From: an uncultured Eubacteriales bacterium
GTDB taxonomy: Bacteria; Bacillota; Clostridia; Oscillospirales; Oscillospiraceae
Direction of reading: 5' to 3'
Assembly: GCA_902475435.1 (NCBI GenBank)
Contig: CABRZL010000007.1
Span: 1 to 47,444, forward strand
Length of the DNA stretch: 47,444 nt
Below are positions 1-9,900 of this stretch, one piece after another (within the stretch, counting starts at the first letter, position 1; every line of letters begins with the position of its first letter). The translations under genes were made by a program, and so were the position numbers. Below the pieces are notes generated by a model. The model worked only from the letters and a program-made list of their open reading frames with translations, had not been told where the DNA came from and did no database searches.

Positions 1-1156
1 ACTGCTGGCTGTGGATCAGTCTGCCCAGACTGTCGTACTCGTAGTTTACTGCTTTGCCGGTACCTTCGTCAAGTTTTTTGACCAATGTGCCCTCTGAATT
101 GTAGAAGTACCGATATTTTAATGTATCGTTCCAATATTCCTTCGTTACCCGGTCCAGATTGTCGTATTCATAGCGAACCTTGGTCCCGTTTCCATAGGTC
201 ATGGATGACAGATTACCGTCCCGGCTTCCATAACTGTAGGTGGCAAGGGTTCGATCTCCCACCGCTATGGAGGTCATGTTTCCAAAGCCGTCATAGGCCA
301 TGGAATAGGTTTGTTCCTGCTTGGCGCTGCTGCCGGAGATATATCCGCCCCGAACCACGGAGGTCAGCATACCGCAGCTATAATAGAAATGGGTGGAGAT
401 CACACCGCTCTGGAACGTCATGCTGGGACGATCATTTTCATTGTAGTAATTGCTGTTGGTCTGGGTTCCGGCATTGTCTGTGGAGGTCAGCAGGTTTCTC
501 TGGGCATCATAAGTATAGCTGGTGGTATAGCCGTTGGAGTCATTTTGGCTCATAAGCTGGCTTCCATCTGTCGAGTATGTAGCAGAGGTTTGTACCTTTT
601 TGCCTCCGCTATCGGCAGCCAGGGAACTGCTGATGCTGTTTCCCATGGCGTCGTAGGAAATATTCATGGAGACGCCGTCATCCTTAATTTTGGTTACCAA
701 ATGGTCGTTTCGGCTGTCCTCATAGGAATACTCATAGGTCCCGTTGGCCTGGGACTCCGTCTTTGTTAGCTTATTTGTACCGGCTGCGTAAGTCATATCG
801 GTACTGCTGTTACCTGTGGCATTCACTGCTGTCACATTGCCTTTGGAATCGTAGGTATAGGTGGTACAAGGTTCCTGGCGCAGAGAAATATTGTCAAAAG
901 TAGCCCAGTCGATATTATAGTCATAGGCTGTTATGACTGTAATGCTGCTCAGGGTCTTGGACTGATTTTCCTTCTTGGGCGCCACAACACAGGAGGCGTA
1001 CTGCCATCCGATATAGTCGTCGTTGAAGGGCATATAAAAGTATTCTTTCGTACCGTCGGAATAGTTACATCTCGCAATCAGACCATAATATCGCTTGGTG
1101 TTATTTTCCGGTGCAGTAAGCTTTTCCTCTGTGTCTGCAGCAGAGTATGCATAACC

Positions 1157-1933
1157 CTAGCCTGAAAGCAGATAGGTTTGTGTTGCGGGACCATTAATTG
1201 GGACATCTTGCCATCCGCGTTTCATGCCTGTGGGATTTCCCCATATGAAGCCCAGGCAATTGGATTCGTTGTTTGTTTCAGGATAGATATACAGATTGGT
1301 ATCTGTCCATTCTCGCTCACCGTCATTTCGAGAATAGTTGAAGGTTCCATCCTGCAGTAGATTCGCAGTGGATGGCGCCTGTCCTTTTTCCAACTGCAAA
1401 TCGTCGAAATATGCCTGACCATAGGCGTTTTCCTGGATCACGGCGCAACGATAGGTTCCGGCAGCGCCTGTCTGGAACGTCACATAGACTCGCTGCCAGC
1501 TGTTCTCTATGGAGGAGGATGTACAGTAAGAAAGCAGATCACCGGATGCCACCGTACTTCCGGAACTGTTCATGACTTTAAGATATACACCGCCAGTAGT
1601 ATCTGCGGGTTTAAAATTATATATCCCGGAGGTGTTGACATAGGCAGAGAAGGTGTAGGTTGTACTTCCTTCCAGAGTAACATCCTGATACATACCGCTC
1701 ATACGACTATCTGCCGGCGCTGCCACATTTACAAAGGTCTTAATGGCAGTTGTGCCATTCCGAGCTGTTTCTCCGGCCTTTATTACGGAGTTGTTTCCGG
1801 CACTGTGGGGTTCTACTCTTGTCCAATGATCCGCTGCACCGGAAAAGCTGTCGTGAGACTCCAGGCCGCTGGCTATCAGCAGATTGATCCCGTTTTGACC
1901 GGTCTGTGCATCCCTTTTAAATTGTGCAGCCAA
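1157..1933 (-). pseudogene. RHS pseudogene fragment: carbohydrate-binding-like module
   Basis: The middle open segment has about 258 codons and opens at an unconvincing TTG with no ribosome binding site. It encodes a jelly-roll-like module of the kind found between DNRLRE and YD repeats in RHS proteins: GTTAIKTFVNV, then STTYTFSAYVNTSG, then QRVYVTFQTG and YFDDLQLEKG. A second partial copy follows (NLLQDGTFNYS...). It ends at TAG 1157-1159, after which the same frame continues without stops as YD-repeat sequence to position 1. That shows the stop is a point lesion. Confidence 0.65.
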
Positions 1934-1976
1934 TCAGTTCCGTCCCGTTGTTCTGTGACCTGGTGGATTTGCATTG

Positions 1977-3578
1977 TCATTTTCGCATTGCTGTTGTATT
2001 GGGGGTATAGTCTGTCATGCTCAGTCCTACAACAGCATCTACTACTGTACAACCATCCGGGACGGTGGGAAGTTCTGTAATCTTAAAGTACATTTCCATT
2101 AGGCCAGGGCCATTGGAGTGATAGCCGCAGGCCATCTGTGTAGTAGAGATGGAAGAACTGGACCAGTTTTCCGAGGCTGTTCCGCCTACAAATTGAGACT
2201 CATTTTCCTTGCTGAGTATGGTGGGGTCAATCGTAACCGGGTAAACCCGGTTTTCCGCCGTCAACCAATTGATATCCGGTAGCACAGTCAGCAAATAGCC
2301 ATTCTCTTGCTGTTCCAGCGTATATTGGACTGCGTTGGAATACTCTCCTGCACTGTCCATCATATATGGTGTAGGGATCGAATAAATCATCGTCCCTTCC
2401 CCATTAGTCAGTGAAATACTTCCATCCTCCTGCAGCGTCGGCGTCAAATCTGTAAGTTCCAGCAGGAACGTATATTTTTCCGGAACCAAAGCACCTTCTG
2501 AAGTATTGGCGGTTTCTGTAGTGTTTTCTCCTGTAGATGCCATGCCAGGTGCTTCATTCAAGACAATGCTTTCCTTCACATTGTAGCTGAACGTGTCATA
2601 TTGGAGGTCCACGCCTGGATAGACATTTTCATAAAGAACAGATGCATATAATGTGTCGGGAATAACATCTGTTTTGCTGCGGTGAACGTCATTGGATGCC
2701 ATCATCGGAACCACATCCGAAAGTATCTGTGCAGTAGCATCTCGGTTGAAAATGGGAAGTGCATCCTCCACATCAGCTTCTTCAGAAGCAGCAGGCTCTT
2801 CGGAGACAATGGGCTCTTCAGAGGGGGGAGGTTCCTCATCTAAAACAGGTTTTTCTGATGGTACAGCGTCTTCCACCGGGGGTGCTTCCTCAGATGTTTC
2901 AGGTTCCACTTCCGCAGTATCTGATACTTCTTCGGGGGAAGGCTCCTCCGCTTGGGCGTCTGCGTCGGAGGACTCATTTGAAACATCAGAAGTTTCTTCC
3001 TCAGACGCTATGGCTTCTGTCTCCTGATGATCCGTCTGGCTTTCTTGTGCGGTCTCAGTAGGCTGGGAATTATCTGCCGAATTGGATTCGTCAGCCGACT
3101 CCTCCGTTTCATCTGCAACCATATCATCCTCCGAGGTGGTTTCCGGTGTTTCTGCCGGAGCCGCTTCCTCAGTAGCTTCAAGCTGTTCTACTTCCAACAA
3201 GGCTGCAATTTCCTCTGCAGTACGGCCATCCCAAACTGACATAGAAAACGCACTGCCACCTGAGGATACGGATACGGCCTTTCCTGTCGTCAGGGTTGTA
3301 GCAAAATCGTGAGCCTGAGTACCGTTGGAGGCACGATAAACGGAACTACCTTCTGCTGTTTCTTCCGCAGAAAGCATATTATCGATGTCAACCCATTCAC
3401 CATCTCGCTGATAATGAACCGGGAAGGCATATTCCGCTGCAACAAAACTTCCGTCGCTGAGCCGGAAATGTTTTTCATATTCGCCTCTGGCATCGTCCAC
3501 TTCGCCCACTATGTAGGCATCTTCTGCCCGAGCATCATTTTCAATGGGCATCGGGGTTCCGTCTTCTGTGGTCGGCAA
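1977..3578 (-). pseudogene. RHS pseudogene fragment: linker and DNRLRE-like domain
   Basis: This is the largest open segment of the broken RHS gene, about 533 codons, opening at a TTG that is not a convincing start because the signal peptide lies upstream in another frame. The first ~110 residues resemble the N-terminal region of RHS/wall-associated proteins (YEKHFRLSDGSFVAAEYAFP). About residues 130-270 are a low-complexity tract of Glu, Ser, Thr and Pro, typical of a wall-spanning stalk. The rest holds the YPVTIDPT motif followed by SENWSSSSISTTQ and a beta-rich DNRLRE-type region. It stops at 1977 mid-domain. In the next frame the continuation (MTMQIHQVTE...) reads like the missing part of the domain, which supports a frameshift rather than a natural end. 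Confidence 0.7.
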
Positions 3579-3907
3579 AATGGATCATTCGATACCGCCA
3601 GGGCTTGGAGTGGAGTAACTTGGGCCATCAGAGCAAATACCAGTAGCCAGCTCAGTGTTTGTTTGAACCTTTTCCTCATTTTCTCTCGTCCTTTCTTTTA
3701 TGCAATGAGCAGGTGTTTTGTGTAATGCATCCATCCTTCCTGTTGTTTTGTTATATATAAACCAAAATTTATCCAAGTAGTAACATAAAAAACTTTGTGT
3801 GATTAGACAAAGTAGTGAAGTCAGGGAAATTACACTAAAAACATGGGGATCCCCTTCCTGTCCATATAAAACGGTTCCCAGTTGATCCCGGCCGCGGGAA
3901 GTAGTTT

Positions 3908-5221
3908 TTACTGTTGGAGAATATTTTTGCGGTATTCCGATGCGCTCATACCCACCAGTTTGCGGAATGTGCGGTTAAAGGTTCTGCGATTTGTGTAGCC
4001 TACGGCCTCCCAAATGGCGTCAATACTGTTATCCGGATTTTTCAGAAGCGTCTTTACATGGTTGAGCCGCTGACTGTGGATAAAATCCAGAACGCCAATG
4101 CCGCGCAGAGATTTAAAGGTGCGGGACAAGTATGACTGATTCATCTGAAAGATGTCGCAAAGCTTTGCCAGGCAAAGATTACAATCGGCGTAATTCTCTT
4201 CAATATATTTTGCAATGGAATCGATTTTTTCTTTTTGGGCCTGTTCGTTGCTGGTAATACGACCATCCATATCCTGAAATAAATCGTCCAAAAGCTGATA
4301 AATTGCGTGTTCTGTATCTAAAGGGCGCAGATAAAGGTAACTTATATCTGTGGAGGCAATACCAAATATGTTCAGCAGACTTTCCACGTGATTCATAAAG
4401 CGGAGCTTAGCAAGCTCAAAGGGGATTCCTTCTGTTTTAAGGTCTCTGGAAGTCAGTTCGTGTAGTGTAACCTGGGCCATTTCCAGGTCGCGGCTTAGAA
4501 TGTATTGATAATATTGTTTTTCCAGCTTCGCGTTGGGCTGAGGAACGGATGAAATTCCAGCGGCGGTAAGAGGCGGAATAACGCCGGTATTGGCAATTTG
4601 GTCAATTGAGAATTTCTGCTGGAGGGCTTGATAGGCCGCAATACGCGCATGGGGCAGACTTTCATAGCCCTCGACAATAGGACTCCTGGCAGCAACAAGA
4701 TTGATCCCGTAATTCCGAGCTACCAGGGTGATCGCAGATTGCAGTGCATTGTCAATGGCTGAAAGGATGAGGTCTTCGGGCTGATCTTCGTCCAACAGGT
4801 TGATGAGTATGTTGGCAAATGCTAAATCAGATTCACAACAGGTGGCGATACAATACGGGCCGAGGGCGGTCTCAAAGACGTTGTAGATAGCAGTTTTCAT
4901 AAGTTCCACTTCGCGTTGTGAAAACCTGGCGCTGCCGTCAGTGTGGAACAGCTGCGCCCGCACAGGAAGCTCCATGGCGGCGACTAGGAAAAATGCAGAT
5001 TCAAAGTCGCAGCCAAGGCTGGCCGTATCATCGGGTGGTGGGATCTTTCCGTATAGCATAACTTCCATGTTGGCCCGGTGCAGCATGACGCGTGCTTCCC
5101 GTAGATCCTCCTCCTGTTGCGCCAGCAATGTCAGCAGTGTGTCGATTTGTGTTTTAATCTGGGATACCAGGCTTGATGTATATTCATGGTCAGGCGACAG
5201 AATTGGGAATGGCATATTCAT
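3908..5221 (-). CDS. AraC-family transcriptional regulator with long sensory N-terminus
   Basis: Predicted 437-residue cytoplasmic DNA-binding regulator. ATG 5221 was chosen because GGAAAGGAG lies just upstream (5228-5238); a longer reading to 5362 has no ribosome binding site and would cross the divergent promoter region. Residues ~15-50 look coiled-coil (VSQIKTQIDTLLTLLAQQEEDL). About 50-320 form an unassigned alpha/beta sensory region. About 335-437 are two helix-turn-helix motifs of the AraC/XylS type: LAKLCDIFQMNQSYLSRTFK and AIWEAVGYTNRRTFNRTFRKLVGMSASEYR. It is divergent from the OYE-SBP operon starting at 5380, which it probably controls; AraC/YesN-like regulators are often paired with LplA-type SBPs. 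No transmembrane segment is visible, so it presumably senses a cytoplasmic ligand. Confidence 0.85.
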   Translation of the reverse strand: MNMPFPILSPDHEYTSSLVSQIKTQIDTLLTLLAQQEEDLREARVMLHRANMEVMLYGKIPPPDDTASLGCDFESAFFLVAAMELPVRAQLFHTDGSARFSQREVELMKTAIYNVFETALGPYCIATCCESDLAFANILINLLDEDQPEDLILSAIDNALQSAITLVARNYGINLVAARSPIVEGYESLPHARIAAYQALQQKFSIDQIANTGVIPPLTAAGISSVPQPNAKLEKQYYQYILSRDLEMAQVTLHELTSRDLKTEGIPFELAKLRFMNHVESLLNIFGIASTDISYLYLRPLDTEHAIYQLLDDLFQDMDGRITSNEQAQKEKIDSIAKYIEENYADCNLCLAKLCDIFQMNQSYLSRTFKSLRGIGVLDFIHSQRLNHVKTLLKNPDNSIDAIWEAVGYTNRRTFNRTFRKLVGMSASEYRKNILQQ

Positions 5222-5310
5222 CGAACGTGGCTCCTTTCCGATTTGCTTGGCTCTACTATAACACAGTGGGACGATTTTTTTCAGTTTCTTTTTCAGAAAA
5301 ATTTCGCACC

Positions 5311-5339
5311 TTGATTCCAGCTGCTTTACCAGATAAGAT
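5311..5339 (+). promoter_or_regulatory. Candidate sigma-A promoter for the OYE-SBP operon
   Basis: TTGATT (5311-5316) and TAAGAT (5334-5339) are separated by 17 bp, 41 nt before the ATG at 5380. Each hexamer matches consensus at 4 of 6 positions, as expected for an activator-dependent promoter next to an AraC gene. Confidence 0.45.
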
Positions 5340-5379
5340 AAAATCATAAGAAATCGTACCAATGGAAAGGAGTTTTTAC

Positions 5380-7401
5380 ATGGAAACGAAATATCCGAAT
5401 TTGCTCAGTCCCTACCAGGTTGGACATGTGCTATTTAAAAATCGTATGTTAGCGGGGCCTTTGGGCTTTTGCGTTCCCAACAACGGTTACATTCATGAAC
5501 ACAATCTGGAGTTTTATGAAATTCAGGCATCAGGCGGAGCTGCCCGCATTACGACCAACGACTATCAGGTATCTGGCGGTGGGCTGGGGGGTGTGGATTT
5601 TCGCGGTCCTGTGGATATTGAAGTCGAAAAGTCTCTGCAAGAATATGTTCGTACCATGCACCGGCACAATACGCTGGCTTTTACAGAGTTTACGCACAGC
5701 GGTTTTCCAATTAAGGACGATTTTGTAGATCCGGATGAGGAGCCTGGCGGGCCGGTGGGCGGACCGCCTATGAAAGCCCCTGGAGGCGGACCTATGCCGC
5801 CGATGATGATGGACGACCGAACCATTGCGGATTTGACAGAGGAAGATATTCAGAAAATTATTGACGATTTTGCATCTTGCTGTGAAACAGCAACTAAATT
5901 CCATTTTGACGGCGTTTTGCTTCATGGAGGTCACAACAAGCTTATCGACCAGTTCCGATCCAAACGGCACAATAAACGTACGGATCAATACGGAGGTACG
6001 CCGGAGGGACGCGCCCGGTTCTGCATCGAACTTTTAGAGGCAATTCGAAATCGCTGTGGGGATAAGCTTCTTCTGGAACTGCGGCTCAGCGCTGATGAGG
6101 GATACCCCGGAGGAATCACCATTGATGAAACGGTAGAGTTTTTACGGATTCTCCAGAACTATGAGGAGAAACATAATCGCAGCCTTTATGACCTGTTCCA
6201 TGTCTCTGGCGGCGACCATACGACTGCTGCCGGAAATATGGCTACCAGTTCGCCCGCCTTTTATCCGAATGCTTACAACCGCGCCTATGCGAAGAAAATA
6301 AAGGCTTCCGGTATAAAAAAACCGCTGGTGCTCATCAATTCCATCAATTCTCCTGAATTGGCGGAGGATATCATTGCTTCCGGGGATGCGGAGTTTGTAT
6401 GTATGGCACGGCAGCTTGTGGTGGCGGACCCATTTTTCCCGCGAAAGGTCAGGGAGGGACGAATTGATGAGATAAACAATTGTATTCGCTGTCATAACTG
6501 CTTTGATCGGGAGGAGTGTGCAGTCAATCCGATTACCCAGAATCGTGCCTATATGCAGACATTGGAGATACCCAAGGCAGCAACTTCCAAACGGGTTGCA
6601 ATTGTGGGCGGAGGAATAGCTGGCCTTAAGGCGGCAGAGACAGCAGCGGCTCGTGGACATTGCGTAACACTTTATGAAAAGACAAATATGTTGGGCGGTT
6701 TGCTTCGTTTCTCGGACACAGATGCCTATAAGCATGATATACGCACCTATAAGGACAATATGATTTCACGGGTTCGGCGCAACCCGAATATTACAATCCG
6801 GATGAATACGGAGGCAACTCCAAATATGCTGGAGGAAAAAGGCTATGACGCCGTGATTGTCGCGATTGGCGGTGTTCCGGCAATACCGGATCTGCCGGGG
6901 ATTCAGGGAGCAAATGTATGTACATCCATGGATGTTTATGACCATCCGGAACAATTGGGAGAGAATATTATTCTGTTGGGCGGTGGCCTACAAGCATGTG
7001 AGATTGCTTTACATTTGGCGGAAAATGGCAAGCAGGTGACAATTGTTGGCCGGAGGGAAAAATTAGCACCCCATGAAACCATCAATAACAGTGTGTTTAA
7101 TCCCATTCCCGCAATGAGAAAGATGTTTCGAAGGTTTTCCAAGCCGGTGCAGGTGATCACTGGGTGCGATTGTACGGAGATCTTTGACGGTGGTGTCCGA
7201 GGAATCATGACGCGCACAGGCGAGCAAATTACCATTACAGGAGATACCGTTGTGTTAGCTGCCGGGACAAAGGATCAGCAGCTAAAAGCAATTCAATTCA
7301 ATCGTTGTGCAGCGTTTGTGGGCATGGCAGGCGATTGCAGGGAACCGAAGAAAATTAAGCAGGCGGTGGCTGCTGGCTATTACCAAGCAATGGATATATA
7401 G
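5380..7401 (+). CDS. NADH:flavin oxidoreductase / ene-reductase (OYE-Fe-S-FAD), paralog 1
   Basis: Predicted 673-residue cytoplasmic reductase of the 2,4-dienoyl-CoA reductase/BaiCD-BaiH/trimethylamine dehydrogenase family, which moves hydride from NAD(P)H via FAD, a 4Fe-4S cluster and FMN to an activated C=C bond. ATG 5380 follows GGAAAGGAG. Residues 1-360 are the FMN TIM barrel, with the substrate-site motif H182-G-G-H185 and the family signature NKRTDQYGG. The cluster ligands are C368, C371, C374 and C380, with a very short last spacing. The first dinucleotide fold starts near 406 (VAIVGGGIAG) and the second near 529 (ILLGGGLQAC). Residues ~117-147 are a Gly/Pro/Met-rich insert (GGPVGGPPMKAPGGGPMPP) in a barrel loop, absent from ordinary family members. 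This is the only paralog of seven here with both His residues, so it is the best candidate for classical enone chemistry. The substrate is unknown. Confidence 0.88.
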   Translation: METKYPNLLSPYQVGHVLFKNRMLAGPLGFCVPNNGYIHEHNLEFYEIQASGGAARITTNDYQVSGGGLGGVDFRGPVDIEVEKSLQEYVRTMHRHNTLAFTEFTHSGFPIKDDFVDPDEEPGGPVGGPPMKAPGGGPMPPMMMDDRTIADLTEEDIQKIIDDFASCCETATKFHFDGVLLHGGHNKLIDQFRSKRHNKRTDQYGGTPEGRARFCIELLEAIRNRCGDKLLLELRLSADEGYPGGITIDETVEFLRILQNYEEKHNRSLYDLFHVSGGDHTTAAGNMATSSPAFYPNAYNRAYAKKIKASGIKKPLVLINSINSPELAEDIIASGDAEFVCMARQLVVADPFFPRKVREGRIDEINNCIRCHNCFDREECAVNPITQNRAYMQTLEIPKAATSKRVAIVGGGIAGLKAAETAAARGHCVTLYEKTNMLGGLLRFSDTDAYKHDIRTYKDNMISRVRRNPNITIRMNTEATPNMLEEKGYDAVIVAIGGVPAIPDLPGIQGANVCTSMDVYDHPEQLGENIILLGGGLQACEIALHLAENGKQVTIVGRREKLAPHETINNSVFNPIPAMRKMFRRFSKPVQVITGCDCTEIFDGGVRGIMTRTGEQITITGDTVVLAAGTKDQQLKAIQFNRCAAFVGMAGDCREPKKIKQAVAAGYYQAMDI

Positions 7402-7481
7402 TTTTCCTTTTGAAAGGATATCAGACACCTGAGCAAGCGCTCTGTATATAGAAGGTGTACGAATTTGAAGGAGGACGAACA

Positions 7482-9230
7482 ATGAAAAACAGAATGTTAT
7501 CACTGCTGACCATCATCGCGTTACTACTTGCGCTGACCGCTTGTAGAAGTCCGGTTTCCGGTATGGAAACTTCTATTTCTGCGTCCGGCACGGAAGAAAG
7601 CATCGCTTTGACTGAAACACCGGATGAAACCCAGGCTTCGACCCAGACCACGCCGGAGAAGATGGAGGACTCAGTGGAGTCCTCAACGGAAATGACGGTC
7701 GAAGAGGAACGCGCTGCTATCGAATATCCCATTGCAGAGAATGGCGAGACCCTTTCTATTTTTATGGCGTATCCTGGCGGACCTCCCTGTGTGCTCGAAA
7801 GTTGGGCCGACTATACGCTTTTCGATGTGGCACAGGAAGCTACAGGTGTGGCGCTTGATTGGCATGAGGTGGCAATGCCTGTCGTGGCAGATCAGCTCGC
7901 ATTGTTGGTTGCAAGCGGGGATCTGACAGATCTGGTTGTTGGTTTGCAGGACATCAGTGGTGGCCTTGTGGGAGCCTATGATAATGGCCTTATCTACGAC
8001 CTTGGCGAATACATCGAAGAATGTGCCCCCGATTATTACTACTATACTCGAATCGAAAATGATATGGAAAGGGATCTGCTCACAGACGAAGGATATGAGC
8101 TTAGTTTGCATGTGATCCATGATGCACTGGATACCTATGACGGTATGTGTTTGCGGCAAGATTGGTTAGACGAACAGGGACTGGATGCTCCGACCACCTA
8201 TGAGGAATTGGATCAGGTTCTTGAGGTGTTTTCCAATACCTATGGTCTAACCGAGCCGGTATTCTTAAATGACAATTTATCTGTGCAGTCTGCATGGCTT
8301 TCTGCAGGCTATGGAGTGGGGAACTATGATGTGGTAGACACCAATGCCCAAACGGCGTTCTATCTGAAGGATGGCGGCGATGAAGTCACCATTGCGCTTC
8401 AGGAGGAGGGATATCGGGATTACATCAGTATGCTCCGTGACTGGTACGAAAAGGGATATATCAGCCGAGACTTTATGTCCAAGAACTACACCGATACAGA
8501 CAAGCAGGATTTGATCTGTAACGATCGTATGGGCTTGTTCTGGGCTTCTGCTGATCAGCTTGCCACGTATTATTCCAACGCTGTGGACGCAGATTTTTCT
8601 CTTGTTACCTTGGGACTGATTTCAAGGGATGGCGCCATGAATACCAACCATTATTGTAAGAACTTTTTAATCAACGCCAACTGTGTTGCGGTTTCGACCA
8701 ACTGTGACGATGTGGAGCTGGCAGTCAAATGGCTGAACTACTGGTATACTGACGATGGTATTATGCTGATGAACTATGGCGTGGAAGGGGAAAGTTATAA
8801 TCTGGTAGACGGAGAAATTCAATATACGGAACTGGTTACAAATAACCCTGAGTTTCCCGACATGAATACGAATGGAATGCTGATGCGCTATAACTGTCAG
8901 GGTAAAATCTGCGGCGTACATCTGGTCGATAACAAGGAAGGAATCTATGCTCAGGAACAGCTGGATGCCTGTGATTTCTGGGCTTCCTGTATGGATAATG
9001 CCTATTCTATGCCCTACGGCGTAACTTTGACCACGGATGAGATTACCTCCGTGACAAACACCTTTAACGAGATCACAACCTATGCCAGCGAAGTAATCCT
9101 TTCCTTTGTGACTGGCGGCCGTTCCATGGAAGAATGGGACAGCTTTGTTGCACAGCTTGAAAGCATGGGACTGGGAGATTGCGTCAGTGTTTATCAAGAG
9201 GCCTATGATCGGTATCTTGCCAGAACCTGA
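7482..9230 (+). CDS. Extracellular solute-binding lipoprotein (LplA-like), SBP 1
   Basis: Predicted 582-residue lipoprotein on the outer face of the membrane. ATG 7482 follows AAGGAGG. A lipoprotein signal peptide (MKNRMLSLLTIIALLLALTAC) has its lipobox Cys near residue 21. It is followed by ~65 residues of Ser/Thr/Glu-rich tether and then a two-lobed family-1 type binding domain (LALLVASGDLTDLVVG, NYGVEGESYNLVDGEIQYT). The C-terminus ends in YQEAYDRYLART, a signature shared by the other SBPs in this window. The family usually delivers sugars or other solutes to an ABC permease, but no permease gene is near. It lies 80 bp downstream of the ene-reductase and upstream of a beta-helix remnant, so it is probably co-transcribed and likely binds or senses a ligand related to the reductase substrate. 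Confidence 0.85.
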   Translation: MKNRMLSLLTIIALLLALTACRSPVSGMETSISASGTEESIALTETPDETQASTQTTPEKMEDSVESSTEMTVEEERAAIEYPIAENGETLSIFMAYPGGPPCVLESWADYTLFDVAQEATGVALDWHEVAMPVVADQLALLVASGDLTDLVVGLQDISGGLVGAYDNGLIYDLGEYIEECAPDYYYYTRIENDMERDLLTDEGYELSLHVIHDALDTYDGMCLRQDWLDEQGLDAPTTYEELDQVLEVFSNTYGLTEPVFLNDNLSVQSAWLSAGYGVGNYDVVDTNAQTAFYLKDGGDEVTIALQEEGYRDYISMLRDWYEKGYISRDFMSKNYTDTDKQDLICNDRMGLFWASADQLATYYSNAVDADFSLVTLGLISRDGAMNTNHYCKNFLINANCVAVSTNCDDVELAVKWLNYWYTDDGIMLMNYGVEGESYNLVDGEIQYTELVTNNPEFPDMNTNGMLMRYNCQGKICGVHLVDNKEGIYAQEQLDACDFWASCMDNAYSMPYGVTLTTDEITSVTNTFNEITTYASEVILSFVTGGRSMEEWDSFVAQLESMGLGDCVSVYQEAYDRYLART

Positions 9231-9244
9231 TGAATTGCCGGATA

Positions 9245-9729
9245 ATATTTAGCAGCGTTAACGACCTGGTATTGTGCCGCCCGGAAGGCTGGCGGGTTCG
9301 ATCCTGAAACCAGGCGGATCAGAGATGCCTTCACCACCGAGTGGTCTGGCAGATGGGGAAGTACCTGTGGGGATGCCCAATAAAGGACCACCCGGGCCGA
9401 AAAATTTACAGGTAAAGTTAGATCATTCCGAGCTGACGGGCACAATCAGCGCGGCTAAACAGCACTATCGTTCCGGTATCACCTACATTGATGAAACTAC
9501 CCGGGAAGAACTGTGCAATGTGACGCAGGAGGCTGCTCCAGCCATCAATAATGGTGTAATTGTTATACTGGAAAATGGTGTGGTTTGAAATGTCAAGGGG
9601 ACTTCCTATTTGACATCGCTGACCATAGATGAAACCAGCATTACCCGAGGTGTACTAAGGATGGAAAATGCAGAGATGGAAATACTGCCTGGAAGCTATA
9701 CTGGGCGGATTGTTCTGACAGAAAAATAG
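9245..9729 (+). pseudogene. Remnant of beta-helix/GP-rich protein (C-terminal part)
   Basis: The reading frame 9274-9585 and its continuation 9589-9729 align closely with the C-terminus of the intact beta-helix protein at 41480-43375. Shared elements include KNLQVKLDHSELTGTISAA versus KNLVVYLNNTSLEGKISAA, then QHYR, then ETTREELCNV versus ETIREELSNV, then NNGVIV, and GTSYLTSLT versus GTSYITSLT. A Gly/Pro-rich tract precedes the match, as in the intact protein. About 500 N-terminal residues are missing. TGA at 9586-9588 replaces the Trp seen in the intact copy (SVWTV), and the frame then runs on to TAG 9727-9729. Its place directly after SBP 1 matches the SBP/beta-helix order of the two intact modules. 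Confidence 0.8.
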
Positions 9730-9754
9730 TTGGACTATTTTATAAGAGGGTGGG

Positions 9755-9790
9755 ACAGAGCGGAAGGCCACTGGCTTTCCGCTCTGTTTT
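9755..9790 (+). terminator. Rho-independent terminator after the first operon
   Basis: An 11-bp perfect stem (ACAGAGCGGAA at 9755-9765, TTCCGCTCTGT at 9777-9787) is followed by a short T run. It closes the OYE-SBP-remnant unit before the macro-domain gene. Confidence 0.7.
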
Positions 9791-9816
9791 CTGGTATGTT
9801 GAAAAGTATGATCTTA

Positions 9817-9825
9817 TGGTATAAT
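9817..9825 (+). promoter_or_regulatory. Extended -10 promoter of the macro-domain gene
   Basis: TGGTATAAT gives a consensus TATAAT at 9820-9825 preceded by the TGN extended -10 element. It sits about 75 nt before the start codon; the -35 (TTGAAA at 9799-9804) is poorly spaced at 15 bp. Confidence 0.5.
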
Positions 9826-9900
9826 GGATGCAAGCAATTAAAAACATATGTCAGTGTTATAAAACGACTTGTTATTCGTTTCAGATCGGAGGAACCAATT

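Larger units (their letters stand above)
1..3679 (-). pseudogene. RHS/YD-repeat surface protein, decayed, C-terminus outside window
   Basis: Four consecutive segments in minus orientation read as one ancestral secreted RHS-type protein. It starts with a signal peptide at 3679 (MRKRFKQTLSWLLVFALMAQ, preceded by AAAGGA). Then come an acidic Ser/Glu/Thr-rich linker, a DNRLRE-like domain, a carbohydrate-binding-like beta-sandwich and YD repeats (YTYDAQRNL, YEYDNLDRV, YEYDSLGRL) running off the window. Three lesions break it. There is a one-base frameshift near 3580 (signal peptide at 3679 and main body at 3578 are in different frames), a frame change between 1977 and 1933, and an in-frame TAG at 1157-1159 in a context that suggests a former Trp codon. 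Intact relatives export a large wall-associated or toxin-carrying protein. Here no full-length product is expected unless the sequence has errors. Confidence 0.85.

Noticed and set aside
2692..3027. Plus-strand Ser/Gly-rich open frame
   Set aside because: It is the antisense of the Glu/Ser/Pro linker of the RHS gene; it has no ribosome binding site and exists only because of the biased codons.
3700..3907. Terminator for the AraC gene at the GGGGATCCCC palindrome
   Set aside because: The palindrome has no room for a loop and the following T run is short and off-centre; no convincing terminator was seen in this gap.
9586..9588. TGA at a Trp position, and TAG at 1157, as a sign of a recoded genetic code
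   Set aside because: Two different stop codons occur, each in a gene that also has other damage (truncation or frameshifts), and dozens of intact genes in the window use TGA and TAG as normal ends. Pseudogene decay explains both.
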